A DNA stretch of 64,000 nucleotides from Olivibacter sp. SDN3 (GTDB taxonomy: Bacteria; Bacteroidota; Bacteroidia; Sphingobacteriales; Sphingobacteriaceae): contig NZ_CP060497.1 of NCBI RefSeq assembly GCF_014334135.1, positions 5,952,001 to 6,016,000 of the forward strand, in the 5' to 3' direction. The notes under the pieces were generated by a model that was given only the letters and a program-made list of their open reading frames with translations, did not search any database and had not been told where the DNA came from. The position numbers and the translations under genes were made by a program. Positions 1 through 8,399 of this stretch are shown here, piece after piece (position 1 is the first letter of the stretch; each line of letters begins with the position of its first letter).

Positions 1-1037
1 AATTTCTCCAAAGGTTGCTGCAATTCCACGTCTAAAAAATCACGTAACTCTTGCATAAGAGCTATTTCCCCATAAATAAATCTACAATCAAAAAAAGTCG
101 AAAACTTGATTGCTGTCTCTGGTAAGGCATCTTCCATCCATTTTTTATAATTATTCTTCCAATGGGACAATGAATGTGTCCATTGGGGGTTACTTGCCAT
201 AAACCCACCTGTACAATAGGCAAAACCAATATCATGCAGTCGTTCAGAGACTTTAGAAGCAAAATCCAGAAACCAATCCCGCACTTCAATTCTATACTGA
301 TCCACCATATCTTCATAAATCAGTGCGTTATCCTGATCAGTTTTTAGTGTCTGCTCTTTCCTCCCTTCACTACCTAACACCATAAAAACAAATTTAGCTG
401 GCGCAGGTCCCTTTTCCTGCAAAACCTCTTCCACCACACGCTGCGTAATCGTATCTGCTATAACTGTAATCAACTGATTAACAATTTCGGCCTGTACACC
501 TTTACTCAGCAACTGATCCACGATAAAAGGTACCCGCGCCCATTTATCCTTTAATTCCTCACTACTTCGAGAAGATTTTACCGATTGTATAAATACCAAC
601 GGTGATTGCGCAAGCTCCGTCATGAGCTTATTACGACTTAAAAAACCTACATATTGATCATCAAGTGTAATAAGTAAATAACGTGATTTGGTTTCGTACA
701 TCAACAGCAGGGCTTCGTAAACATAGGTATCTGTGTTGACCGAAAGGATCGTCCTATCCATAAAATAGTAAATTGGTTTACTTAAATCAGCCTGTCGTGC
801 AATCACCTTGTCTCGAAGCGTTAAATCGGTCACAAAACCATCAATATGGTTACTTTCACTTGTAATAAACAAACAGCTCACTTTGTTAGAAGCCATTATT
901 CTGGCCGCTTCGTAAACCGGAGTAGTCCCTTTACAATAAACAATATTCCTATAAGCCAGTTGCCCAATCTTTTTTGAGTAAAGTTGATTAGATATTAGAT
1001 AGTTTTCCTGAAACAACGTTTGTTTGCGATCGGTCAT
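1..1037 (-). CDS. DUF294/CBS-domain nucleotidyltransferase-like protein, C-terminus outside window
   Basis: Only the first 345 codons lie in the window; the gene runs off the left edge. Residues about 10-140 read as a CBS pair, a regulatory module that usually binds adenine nucleotides. A DUF294-type nucleotidyltransferase core follows, with a GSEGR motif and then a TDQDNAL stretch holding the two acidic metal ligands. The ATG at 1037 overlaps the TGA of the upstream exonuclease gene by four bases (ATGA), so the two are probably translationally coupled. Proteins of this family are often described as putative signal-transduction proteins paired with a DnaQ-like exonuclease, as here. The substrate of the transferase domain is unknown. 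Confidence 0.85.
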   Translation of the reverse strand, partial: MTDRKQTLFQENYLISNQLYSKKIGQLAYRNIVYCKGTTPVYEAARIMASNKVSCLFITSESNHIDGFVTDLTLRDKVIARQADLSKPIYYFMDRTILSVNTDTYVYEALLLMYETKSRYLLITLDDQYVGFLSRNKLMTELAQSPLVFIQSVKSSRSSEELKDKWARVPFIVDQLLSKGVQAEIVNQLITVIADTITQRVVEEVLQEKGPAPAKFVFMVLGSEGRKEQTLKTDQDNALIYEDMVDQYRIEVRDWFLDFASKVSERLHDIGFAYCTGGFMASNPQWTHSLSHWKNNYKKWMEDALPETAIKFSTFFDCRFIYGEIALMQELRDFLDVELQQPLEK

Positions 1038-1759
1038 ATAATATTATTGAATTTCAGATAAATAACGAATAAGAGAAACAGCATTAAAAGCATTCCTATT
1101 AGAAGGATGCCTATATTGTTCTTCTTATGCATCACTTTAGTTCCACGCTCATTAATTTTCTTTTGTTGGTCTTTTATAACTTCTTCAGTAATATCCCCCC
1201 TCCTTTGAAGGGCGAAAAAACATAGTGCTGTTGCCTCGACATCAGCAGCTGCATTATGTGAGTCTATCAAATCCTTACTTAAAACTTCGTGATAGAGCTC
1301 GTTTAACTTAAGATACTTAACCCAAGGTTTTCTTGCATACTTCGCACTGATCAGCATAGTGCAAAACAATGGCATATGTCTCATTGGATTCACTATATTA
1401 CATCTATGAAAATCTGCTCCTATAACGTGAAAATCCAGCTCAACAAAATGCCCAACTACCAAAGGTTCATACATCATCAAATCTTTGGCAAGTAATTCCA
1501 TAACAAATGCTCTTGAGCGGCCATATTGAGTCAAGAATTTTATATCTAGATGATGTACAAGCTCCGCCTGCTTGCTTATAGGTATATCGTTGTTGTTAAT
1601 GTAATAATTTTCTCGTTTTATGATCTGCCCTCCGGCGTCATATATCATCCATGCAACCTGCACAGCAGCAGGCCATTTGTCACTAGCACTATGGGGAGCA
1701 CTCCAGTTTGTGGGAAGCCCTGTGGTTTCTGTATCTATGAAGAGTATGTAGTTTTGCAT
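1034..1759 (-). CDS. DnaQ-like 3'-5' exonuclease with C-terminal membrane segment
   Basis: 241 residues. The DEDDh exonuclease signature is complete: D9 and E11 in the FIDTETTG motif, D109, H168 and D173 in the SHNAAADV motif. This family removes nucleotides from 3' ends using two metal ions. Unlike the replicative epsilon subunit, this protein has a hydrophobic C-terminal stretch at about residues 212-235 (ILLIGMLLMLFLLFVIY) that looks like a membrane anchor. It is the first gene of a two-gene unit with the DUF294/CBS protein, sharing a 4-base stop/start overlap. The substrate cannot be read from the sequence; the pairing suggests a signalling or nucleotide-processing role rather than replication proofreading. 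Confidence 0.88.
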   Translation of the reverse strand: MQNYILFIDTETTGLPTNWSAPHSASDKWPAAVQVAWMIYDAGGQIIKRENYYINNNDIPISKQAELVHHLDIKFLTQYGRSRAFVMELLAKDLMMYEPLVVGHFVELDFHVIGADFHRCNIVNPMRHMPLFCTMLISAKYARKPWVKYLKLNELYHEVLSKDLIDSHNAAADVEATALCFFALQRRGDITEEVIKDQQKKINERGTKVMHKKNNIGILLIGMLLMLFLLFVIYLKFNNII

Positions 1760-1786
1760 GCAAAAAATGCTCTACTTTATAGCTAA

Positions 1787-1844
1787 CAAACTTAGATAAA
1801 ATGTTTTATATGCGGTTTATAAAAACCCATATAAACATTTTATC
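1787..1844. repeat. Long hairpin element, copy A, in the 1760-2082 intergenic stretch
   Basis: Arms 1795-1812 and 1828-1844 pair over 17 bases with one bulge, and the loop adds a nested GGTTT/AAACC pair, giving a near-continuous 22-bp stem. The element opens with CAAACTTAGATAAAAT, shared with a second hairpin at 44696-44756. Read on the minus strand, CAAACTTA is TAAGTTTG, a full match to the Bacteroidota -7 box and 28 bases from the exonuclease start, but no -33 element lies at the right distance. The rest of this 323-base gap (1845-2082) is AT-rich and shows no gene or other structure that I can support. Confidence 0.55.
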
Positions 1845-2082
1845 AGCCTATCTCTGGCCATTGGAGACAGTGTTTTTTAGAAAAAAATCAACAAAGACCT
1901 GTACATGTAAGAGCATCGCCTATAAACGTCCCAAAAAAAAGACATAATATTTTTTATTGTTAACATACACGTAACATTTACAAAACACTATAAAGCAACC
2001 GATTACACGTTATTTATACTTTAAGATGACAAAACGGCCTAGTACTTGCAATGTAGGAAAATATTTTACCTAAAATAAAAAC

Positions 2083-2769
2083 ATGAAAACAAAAAAAAGA
2101 AGTATGAAAATTTTTCTAAATGGTGCATTTATTCTGGCAATTTCGGCCTTGACAATTTCTTGTTCGAAGGAAAATGATATAGATGTTGGAGGGAATACGA
2201 ATATCAAAATAATCAATGCTTCGCAAGGTTCAAACGATCAAGATTTCTACCTTGCTAACAACAAAATTACTGGTGACCAAGCTGTTGCCTTTGGCTCTGC
2301 TACCGATTATATCATGACAACTGCGGGAGATAACCTAACTGCTGAGTTTAAAAACATAGGTACGGAAAACATATATGCCTCTGGTGAAGTAAATTTAGAA
2401 AGAGACCTACATTATTCTATTGTACTGGCGGGTTCCGGAGAGAACACCCGTATTGTATCTATCGATGACAACATAGAGGAACCCGCAAATGATCGGGCAA
2501 AAATTCGATTTATACATGTAAGTGACGTTCTGCCTGAAGCAGTTGATATTTATACCTCCGCAGGGGTTGTCTTGGCAAGTAATGTAGCCTATAATTCGGT
2601 AAGTAGTTTTATAGAAATAGACCCCTCCATTACTGCGTTGAGAATAGCCCCAACCGGCACCTCCGACTACAAAGATGTATCGGTTACTGCCTTTGCTCCC
2701 GAAAAAATTTATTCTATCATCATTGCGGGAAGTGGTGACGTACAAACAAGGCAAATAAGTCATAATTAG
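2083..2769 (+). CDS. DUF4397 lipoprotein
   Basis: 228 residues with a basic N-terminus, a hydrophobic segment and a lipobox ending LTIS-C27, so the mature protein is probably a lipoprotein. The remainder is two related beta-rich segments (NIKIINASQG... and AKIRFIHVSD...), the typical repeat pattern of DUF4397, a Bacteroidota family of unknown function found at the cell surface. Each segment ends in a SIVLAGSG / SIIIAGSG strand. A second in-frame ATG seven codons in (2104) would give a more conventional signal peptide and cannot be excluded. The gene stands alone and is closed by a strong terminator. Confidence 0.82.
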   Translation: MKTKKRSMKIFLNGAFILAISALTISCSKENDIDVGGNTNIKIINASQGSNDQDFYLANNKITGDQAVAFGSATDYIMTTAGDNLTAEFKNIGTENIYASGEVNLERDLHYSIVLAGSGENTRIVSIDDNIEEPANDRAKIRFIHVSDVLPEAVDIYTSAGVVLASNVAYNSVSSFIEIDPSITALRIAPTGTSDYKDVSVTAFAPEKIYSIIIAGSGDVQTRQISHN

Positions 2770-2780
2770 ATATTTATCAA

Positions 2781-2828
2781 AAACAAGGCAAAAAGGAGTA
2801 TTTCTATTCCCCCCTTTTTGCCTTGTTT
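2781..2828. terminator. Bidirectional intrinsic terminator
   Basis: A 16-bp perfect stem (2781-2796 with 2813-2828, core CAAGGCAAAAAGG) sits between the convergent DUF4397 and ywbE genes. The arms carry A and T runs, so it can end transcription from both sides. Confidence 0.85.
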
Positions 2829-2845
2829 AACAACTGTTCCCGTGC

Positions 2846-3046
2846 TCACTCATTGCCCATTATTTCTGCCACCCTACCTACCTGTCCATCCTCCAGCCTC
2901 ACTTTAATACCTCGAGAATGGAAACTCGAAGAGGTCAAAATATCTTTTACACAACCATAGGTTAAATGGCCACTTCGCTGATCTTTTTTCAAAATAATGG
3001 CTACTTCCAAACCAGGATAAATGTCTTTTCTATGCTGACCGTTCAT
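2846..3046 (-). CDS. ywbE: YwbE family protein (DUF2196)
   Basis: 66 residues matching the usual length of the YwbE family. The characteristic pattern is present: RKDIYPGLEVAIILKKDQRSG near the N-terminus, then VKDILTSSSFHSRGIKVRLEDGQVGRV. The family is widespread in Bacillota and Bacteroidota and is predicted to be a small beta-barrel; its role is unknown. The gene lies downstream of a lone receiver-domain gene on the same strand with a 46-base gap, so the two may share a transcript, and it ends against the terminator shared with the DUF4397 gene. Confidence 0.85.
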   Translation of the reverse strand: MNGQHRKDIYPGLEVAIILKKDQRSGHLTYGCVKDILTSSSFHSRGIKVRLEDGQVGRVAEIMGNE

Positions 3047-3092
3047 GATTTTTTACTGTAAATTTAATACTTTACAAGATTACAACATTATT

Positions 3093-3455
3093 TTATTCCT
3101 GAAATAAATACAGTTGGTCTACTACAGTAACCAGATGCGAAATATCAAAAGGTTTTCTTACAAAGGCCTCCGCACCACATCTATCCTTAATTTTTGCGAT
3201 ATCATCTGCCGCAGAAACCAATGCAACAGGAATATGTTTGGTTTCGGGATTTTGCTTTAATTCTAAACACAGATCACTGCCCCACATCCACATAAGCTGT
3301 TCATCCAATAATATAAGTCCGTATTTTTCTGTTCGAAGGATATTATGCATATTCCTTCCTGTATCAACTTTCACCTGATATCCTTCAGGTTTAAGAACCT
3401 CAGTAATCATCTCAGCAAAATCTGCGTCATCATCAACGCAAAGAATATTCTTCAT
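3093..3455 (-). CDS. Stand-alone response-regulator receiver protein
   Basis: 120 residues forming a single CheY-like receiver domain. The acidic triad D8-D9-D10, phosphoacceptor D51, switch residue S81 and K101 (in RKPF) are all present, so phosphotransfer should be possible. The loop after the phosphoacceptor reads DEQLMWMWG instead of the usual DxxMPxxxG: the conserved proline is missing and two tryptophans occupy the loop. There is no output domain. It lies divergent from the LOV histidine kinase, 474 bases away, which makes that kinase a plausible phosphodonor; this is inference from position only. Confidence 0.85.
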   Translation of the reverse strand: MKNILCVDDDADFAEMITEVLKPEGYQVKVDTGRNMHNILRTEKYGLILLDEQLMWMWGSDLCLELKQNPETKHIPVALVSAADDIAKIKDRCGAEAFVRKPFDISHLVTVVDQLYLFQE

Positions 3456-3929
3456 TAACTATTGTTATTTTCCGTCAAAAGCTATTAAGCACTATTAAGA
3501 ATAACCCAACCCTATTCTATTATTGTTCAAAGCAACTAGAAGAATAACGGCTATAAACACTCAATAAGTATGTCGTTATGAACAAATACTTTACCAAAAC
3601 TTAGTCTATTTACACTTACGCTGGCTTTAAACGCGCAAGTGATTGATTTTAAACGGCCAATAGCTTTATCATTTTTCTGTTATTTTCACTTTTGCATTAC
3701 GTCGTTATTTCATATGATCAAAAAACTCATTTCCAAGGCCGATCGACTATTAGATGCAATGCTGTACATAGACCCATTGTGAAGTCATATATTCATCATA
3801 TTAGGCCTATTTTGGTTTGAAGTTTGCATAGTTTACTTTATACGAATAAAAAAGAAGGAATGACTATTTTTTAATACAGGCCGACCTGTTTTATCGCGGT
3901 TAAGGAGGCTGGTCATAAGTGTTAACTAT
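3456..3929. other. Intergenic region between divergent two-component genes
   Basis: 474 bases. No gene is convincingly supported. A 22-codon reading frame (3714-3782) follows a weak promoter-like CACTTTTG at 3687-3694, which has only a poor -33 partner. An AAGGAGG stretch at 3903-3909 lies 20 bases ahead of the LOV kinase start, too far for a normal ribosome-binding site. The length suggests regulatory DNA for the receiver gene and the kinase. Confidence 0.4.
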
Positions 3930-5492
3930 ATGAAGCATGTTGACGACAATAAATTTTCATTTTCTGCCCATTCATCTAATCAGGAATTAAGCTTACTTCT
4001 TGCAGCGCTGAATACCACGAAGGCAGGTATGATTATTACAGACTGTTCACAGCCTGATAATCCTATCGTTTACTGCAATCTAGCTTTTGAAGATCTAACC
4101 GGATATTCCAGAGATGAGGTCATTGGACGCAACTGTAGATTCCTCCAAAGGAATGACGATAACGAGGAGGAACGAGCTGTTATAAAACAAGCGATCAGTG
4201 AAGGGAAAGAATGTAATGTCGCCATCAGGAACTATAAAAAGGACGGCAGACTGTTTTGGAATGAATTACATCTAAAACCGATAAAAAATGCTCAAAATCA
4301 GGTAATTTATTATATAGGTGTTCAAAATGACATTACTCACCAGCGACTGGTTGAACAACAGTTGAGAGTAGAGCGATTAAAAATAGAAAAACACATCAAA
4401 GAAACTGAGAATGTCCTAGCAAACAATAACTATTTAAGTGCCTTTCTTAATACCATGAACGAGGCGCTATTAATATTGAATGAGGATTTAAAAATTACGA
4501 CGGCCAGTCCGTCATTTCTCAAGATGTTCCATATTGCGGAAGACGAGGTAGTCAACCAATCAATCTATCAACTGGGAAACGGAAGGTGGGACACAATGGC
4601 TATCAGGAACCTCTTTGATAAGCTAATAAAACAAGACAAAAACATCCAAAATTATCTCCTTGAACATACCTTTCCGAATGTAGGGAAGAAGACGTTAAGT
4701 TGCAATGCCAGTGCCGTTCGTTATACGAACGACACGTTACAGATTATCTTGGCAATAGAAGATATTTCAGAATTAAAAGAAATAGAAAGACGAAAAGACG
4801 ATTTTTTAAGTGCAGCTAGTCACGAATTAAAGACACCATTGACAACGATTATGGCTTGTTTACAGTTAAGTCAAAAAATGCTACCTGATAGCAGTGATGC
4901 AAGGTTAAAAAACACATTGATAAAAACGAAGGAGTACGTTGATAAGTTGGAACATCTGATAACCGATCTACTCGATGTATCCAAGATTAAATCTGGAAAA
5001 ATTCGCCTTTCCATGGAAGCTTTTAACTTAGATGCCATGATTTTTAAGGTGGTAAAAAAGCTTCACCTAACCCACGCGAAATACACCTTTAATATCAGCG
5101 GCTTCGCAAGTAATTATTATGTAGGAGACAAAAAGCGTCTGGAACAGGTTATATTAAATCTCTTAAAGAATTCGGTGAAATTCTCACCAAAGGGCGGTAA
5201 TATCAACATACATCTTTCTAGACTAAGCGATTTCATAAAGGTGGCGATTACGGATTATGGCTTAGGAGTGGATTACCATAACCAGGAAAAGATATTTGAA
5301 AATTTTTTCCGTGTAGATGAGATACAAAAGCAATACCCGGGTATAGGGACCGGTTTATATGTGAGTGACCAAATTATTAAGAACCATGGCGGGTCCTTAT
5401 GGGTAGAAAGTACTGCAGGCCAAGGAGCTACATTTAGTTTTACTTTACCTCTTAAACGTAAATACCATGATAAAAAAGATAATGATATGTGA
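3930..5492 (+). CDS. LOV-PAS sensor histidine kinase (predicted blue-light receptor)
   Basis: 520 residues with no membrane segment, so cytoplasmic. Residues about 20-137 form a LOV domain: the flavin-adduct motif GRNCRFLQ with photoactive C69, flavin-contacting N101 and N111 (NYKKDGRLFWN) and the switch glutamine Q132 (GVQND). All are diagnostic of FMN-binding LOV photosensors. A second PAS domain follows (about 168-280), then HisKA with H298 in SHELKTPL, and an HATPase with N box (NLLKNSVKFSP), G1 (DYGLG), F box (FENFF) and G2 (GIGTGLYVS). The downstream receiver gene overlaps the 3' end by 26 bases. LOV kinases respond to blue light by forming a cysteine-flavin bond; that this one does is inferred from the motifs. 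Confidence 0.93.
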   Translation: MKHVDDNKFSFSAHSSNQELSLLLAALNTTKAGMIITDCSQPDNPIVYCNLAFEDLTGYSRDEVIGRNCRFLQRNDDNEEERAVIKQAISEGKECNVAIRNYKKDGRLFWNELHLKPIKNAQNQVIYYIGVQNDITHQRLVEQQLRVERLKIEKHIKETENVLANNNYLSAFLNTMNEALLILNEDLKITTASPSFLKMFHIAEDEVVNQSIYQLGNGRWDTMAIRNLFDKLIKQDKNIQNYLLEHTFPNVGKKTLSCNASAVRYTNDTLQIILAIEDISELKEIERRKDDFLSAASHELKTPLTTIMACLQLSQKMLPDSSDARLKNTLIKTKEYVDKLEHLITDLLDVSKIKSGKIRLSMEAFNLDAMIFKVVKKLHLTHAKYTFNISGFASNYYVGDKKRLEQVILNLLKNSVKFSPKGGNINIHLSRLSDFIKVAITDYGLGVDYHNQEKIFENFFRVDEIQKQYPGIGTGLYVSDQIIKNHGGSLWVESTAGQGATFSFTLPLKRKYHDKKDNDM

Positions 5493-5823
5493 TGATGATG
5501 AAGGCATTTTAGATATTACAGGTTTGTTGCTGGAAAGCTATGGGTACCAAGTTTTACTGGAACCTGATAGTGCACGCCTGATCTCAAGGATTAAGTCTGA
5601 AAAACCCGACCTGCTGCTAATTGATATTTGGATGCCCGTGCTAATGGGCGATGAAATCGTTCGCATGTTAAAAAGAAATATAGAAACAGCTAACATACCT
5701 GTGATCATGTTTTCGGCTAGTAGAGAAAGTAAAAAAATCGCCTTTGAAGTTGGTGCAGACGATTATATTGCCAAACCATTTGATATTGAAGACTTAACAA
5801 AAAAAATCAAGGCTTTGGAATAG
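5467..5823 (+). CDS. CheY-like response regulator, partner of the LOV kinase
   Basis: 118 residues, a single receiver domain with acidic residues D9-D10-D11, phosphoacceptor D53 in LLLIDIWMP, S83 or nearby in FSASRES, and the lysine of AKPFD. The ATG at 5467 lies inside the kinase gene (26-base overlap), implying coupled translation and a dedicated pair. It has no DNA-binding or enzymatic output domain, so the signal must pass on by protein contact or by a phosphorelay to another protein. The gene converges with the glycosyltransferase operon with only five bases between the stop codons. Confidence 0.92.
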   Translation: MIKKIMICDDDEGILDITGLLLESYGYQVLLEPDSARLISRIKSEKPDLLLIDIWMPVLMGDEIVRMLKRNIETANIPVIMFSASRESKKIAFEVGADDYIAKPFDIEDLTKKIKALE

Positions 5824-5828
5824 GGATA

Positions 5829-6815
5829 CTATTTATGCTTGATCACCCGCTTCCAAAAGTCCTGTAAAAACCCCATACCATAGGCTATTAGCTGGATAAA
5901 AGCAGCTGCAACACTTAGCAGACCAACACTGGCCGATTGCGTCTTTAGCCAGGCGTGAAAAAACAATAACAAAACATAGCAAACTAATGTTAAATTAGCC
6001 CATAACGTCAAATAAGGGATTAAGGTTATATGTAGTGTTTCTAAGATGTTGAGTGCAAGGGTCAGCCCGATAAATAAGGTAAAGAGTGTTGGGAAAAAAT
6101 GCACCAACTTTAATTCAGCAGGAAAATGCTTATATATATTAATCCTAGCGCGACCAAAGAAATGCAGTTGTTTGTAAAATTGGATAAAGTCTGTTCTCCT
6201 TTTATGAAACACCTTTGCCTCGGGGATTAAGCCTATCTTAAATCCAGCCTCATGAATACGGATACTATATTCTATATCTTCTCCTAAACGGGTCAATTTA
6301 TAACCGCCTACCTTTTCCCAAACGGTCCTTGAGACACCCATATTAAAGCTCCGCGGATGAAATTGCCCGACATGTTTTTTATTACCCCTGATCCCACCCG
6401 TAGTAAAAGGTGAAGTCATCGCGTAACTGATGGCTTTTTGTATGGGCGTAAAAGACTCGTGCGCCGCATCTGGGCCTCCATAAGCATCGAGTTTCTGCTC
6501 TGCTAAAAACTCTTTTACTGTTTTAAGGTAGTCAACAGGAATTAAACAGTCGGAATCAAATACAATAAAATAATCCCCTTTAGCGCGCTCAAATCCAAAA
6601 TTCCGACTAAACCCCTGCCCTTCATTAGATTTAAAATAATAATGAACGTCTAGCTTACCTTTATATTTATCAACAATAGCTCTGGCGTCTACCGTCGAAC
6701 CATCTTCGATAACAAGTACTTCAAATAGCCGATAGTTTTGTTGTTCCAAAGTAAAAAGCAGTTCATCAATTTCCTGAGGACGATTATATAAGGGAATTAT
6801 AATAGAAAAAAACAT
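5829..6815 (-). CDS. Glycosyltransferase family 2 with C-terminal membrane helices
   Basis: 328 residues. The GT-A fold signature of family 2 is clear: SIIIPLYNRP at the N-terminus, EDGST, then FDSD as the metal-binding DxD-type motif, and a GEDIEYS motif near residue 190 for the acceptor/base region. Two hydrophobic helices follow at about 235-300, so the enzyme is probably anchored in the inner membrane. It is the last gene of a five-gene minus-strand unit, 18 bases after another family-2 transferase. The sugar and acceptor cannot be told from the sequence; cell-envelope glycan or glycolipid synthesis is likely. Confidence 0.88.
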   Translation of the reverse strand: MFFSIIIPLYNRPQEIDELLFTLEQQNYRLFEVLVIEDGSTVDARAIVDKYKGKLDVHYYFKSNEGQGFSRNFGFERAKGDYFIVFDSDCLIPVDYLKTVKEFLAEQKLDAYGGPDAAHESFTPIQKAISYAMTSPFTTGGIRGNKKHVGQFHPRSFNMGVSRTVWEKVGGYKLTRLGEDIEYSIRIHEAGFKIGLIPEAKVFHKRRTDFIQFYKQLHFFGRARINIYKHFPAELKLVHFFPTLFTLFIGLTLALNILETLHITLIPYLTLWANLTLVCYVLLLFFHAWLKTQSASVGLLSVAAAFIQLIAYGMGFLQDFWKRVIKHK

Positions 6816-6833
6816 ACAGATGGTATCCTTGAA

Positions 6834-7784
6834 TTAAATCACTTTTTCTACTTGATAATGATTGCGATCATTCGCATTACGTGATAAGAGTTCCGATACA
6901 AATCCGGTCAGAAATAATTGAAAGCCGATAATAATGGCAACTAGGGCTATGTAAAATAAAGGTTGATCTGTAATATTTCGATAAGTACTACCCTTCGCGA
7001 TACTAATTAACTTATCAAATATGAGCCAGAGTGTTATAAAAAAACCACCGCAAAAGCTTAACACCCCCATGGTGCCAAAAAAATGCATGGGCCTCTTACT
7101 AAATTTCCCAACAAAAAAGATGGACAACAGGTCTAAGAACCCATTAATAAACCTACTAAAACCAAATTTTGTAGTCCCATATTTTCGAGGATAATGCTTT
7201 ACCACCTGCTCATCTATTCTGGTGAATCCAGCCCATTTAGCAATAACTGGTATATATCGATGCATTTCCCCATATACTTCAATACTCTTGATCACCTCTT
7301 TGCGGTAAGCCTTCAATCCGCAATTAAAATCATGCAAATTCGCAATACCTGACATTTTTCTGGTTACTGCGTTAAACACCTTAGTAGGTACAGTTTTACT
7401 TAGTGGATCATGACGTTTCTGTTTGTAACCAGATATTAAATCCAGATCTTTCTCCTTCATGCGGGAGTAAAGAGCAGGAATTTCATCCGGACTATCTTGA
7501 AGGTCGGCATCCATAGTTATGACAACCTCTCCGGAAGAAGCTGCAAAACCAACATTTAATGCGGCAGACTTCCCATAATTTCTTCTGAATTTTATAGCAT
7601 ATATCTCCGGGTAACTATCTTTAAGCATTTCAATTAATTGCCAAGATCCATCTGTACTACCATCATCTACCATCACGACTTCGTAATTGTAACTATGTGT
7701 TATCATTACTCGCCTAATCCAAGCTAATAATTCTGGCAGCGATTCTACTTCATTGTATAAAGGTATTACGATAGATATATCCAT
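6834..7784 (-). CDS. DPM1/GtrB-like glycosyltransferase family 2
   Basis: 316 residues. The N-terminal domain has VIPLYNE, VDDGSTD and DADLQD motifs, the pattern of polyprenyl-phosphate sugar transferases of the DPM1/GtrB/ArnC group. Two C-terminal membrane helices (about 235-260 and 275-300) match that group. Such enzymes move a sugar from a nucleotide donor to undecaprenyl phosphate on the cytoplasmic face of the inner membrane. Gaps of 14 and 18 bases to its neighbours indicate cotranscription. Which sugar is used is unknown. Confidence 0.88.
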   Translation of the reverse strand: MDISIVIPLYNEVESLPELLAWIRRVMITHSYNYEVVMVDDGSTDGSWQLIEMLKDSYPEIYAIKFRRNYGKSAALNVGFAASSGEVVITMDADLQDSPDEIPALYSRMKEKDLDLISGYKQKRHDPLSKTVPTKVFNAVTRKMSGIANLHDFNCGLKAYRKEVIKSIEVYGEMHRYIPVIAKWAGFTRIDEQVVKHYPRKYGTTKFGFSRFINGFLDLLSIFFVGKFSKRPMHFFGTMGVLSFCGGFFITLWLIFDKLISIAKGSTYRNITDQPLFYIALVAIIIGFQLFLTGFVSELLSRNANDRNHYQVEKVI

Positions 7785-7798
7785 AGCTGTATAGTCTT

Positions 7799-8392
7799 TT
7801 ACTGCTGATCTATTGGATCATTATCCGAGCTTTGAAATATGGGCCGTTCTTTCTTAAACAATGCCGCAAAAATTAAGGCAAGCACAAATACTACAATGAT
7901 GGAAATCCCCAACCCCCTAAGTGTATTGGTAATATTTACTTCTCCAGCTTGTGCGATTTGCTCATCTATCTTTTCTATTTGCGCATCGATTTGCTCAGCA
8001 TCCGCACCTGACCGTTCCATAAATTCGATCGAATTATTTGCGATATTACGCATATAGCGTTCACGCATTTCCGGTTCCACATACTTTTCAAAAACAAATC
8101 CGGTGAAAGAGGAAATAGCCGCCGCGACAAGCAACATCATAAAAATACTAACTACAGCTTGTTTAAAGCTCCAATAACCTCCTATTTTTTTTCTTAACCG
8201 AAAGGTAAATAAGATAGCAATTACTAAAGGAAACAAAAAACCTGTAATAACGGGACCTATAATAACCGTCCAAAATGATGAACTCGAAGCATAGTAGTAC
8301 ATGGGTAAAATAGTTAAAACGACCACCAATACACCCAGGGAAAGCCCCATAAAGGCCCCTTCTCTTCGTAATGCACTTTCATTATTTTCCAT
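7799..8392 (-). CDS. DUF4199 membrane protein
   Basis: 197 residues with four hydrophobic segments and a charged middle part (about 105-150) between the third and fourth, the usual plan of DUF4199, a Bacteroidota family of unknown function. The start is placed at the ATG at 8392 (MENNES...); an upstream TTG would add only two residues. It is the third gene of the five-gene unit, 7 bases after the acidic protein and 14 before the DPM1-like transferase. Association with glycosyltransferases suggests an envelope role, but no catalytic motif is visible. Confidence 0.85.
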   Translation of the reverse strand: MENNESALRREGAFMGLSLGVLVVVLTILPMYYYASSSSFWTVIIGPVITGFLFPLVIAILFTFRLRKKIGGYWSFKQAVVSIFMMLLVAAAISSFTGFVFEKYVEPEMRERYMRNIANNSIEFMERSGADAEQIDAQIEKIDEQIAQAGEVNITNTLRGLGISIIVVFVLALIFAALFKKERPIFQSSDNDPIDQQ

Positions 8393-8399
8393 AATCAAT

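Noticed and set aside
3714-3782. A 22-codon frame ahead of the LOV kinase
   Set aside because: No good promoter, no recognisable peptide type and no conservation evidence; short frames of this size arise by chance.
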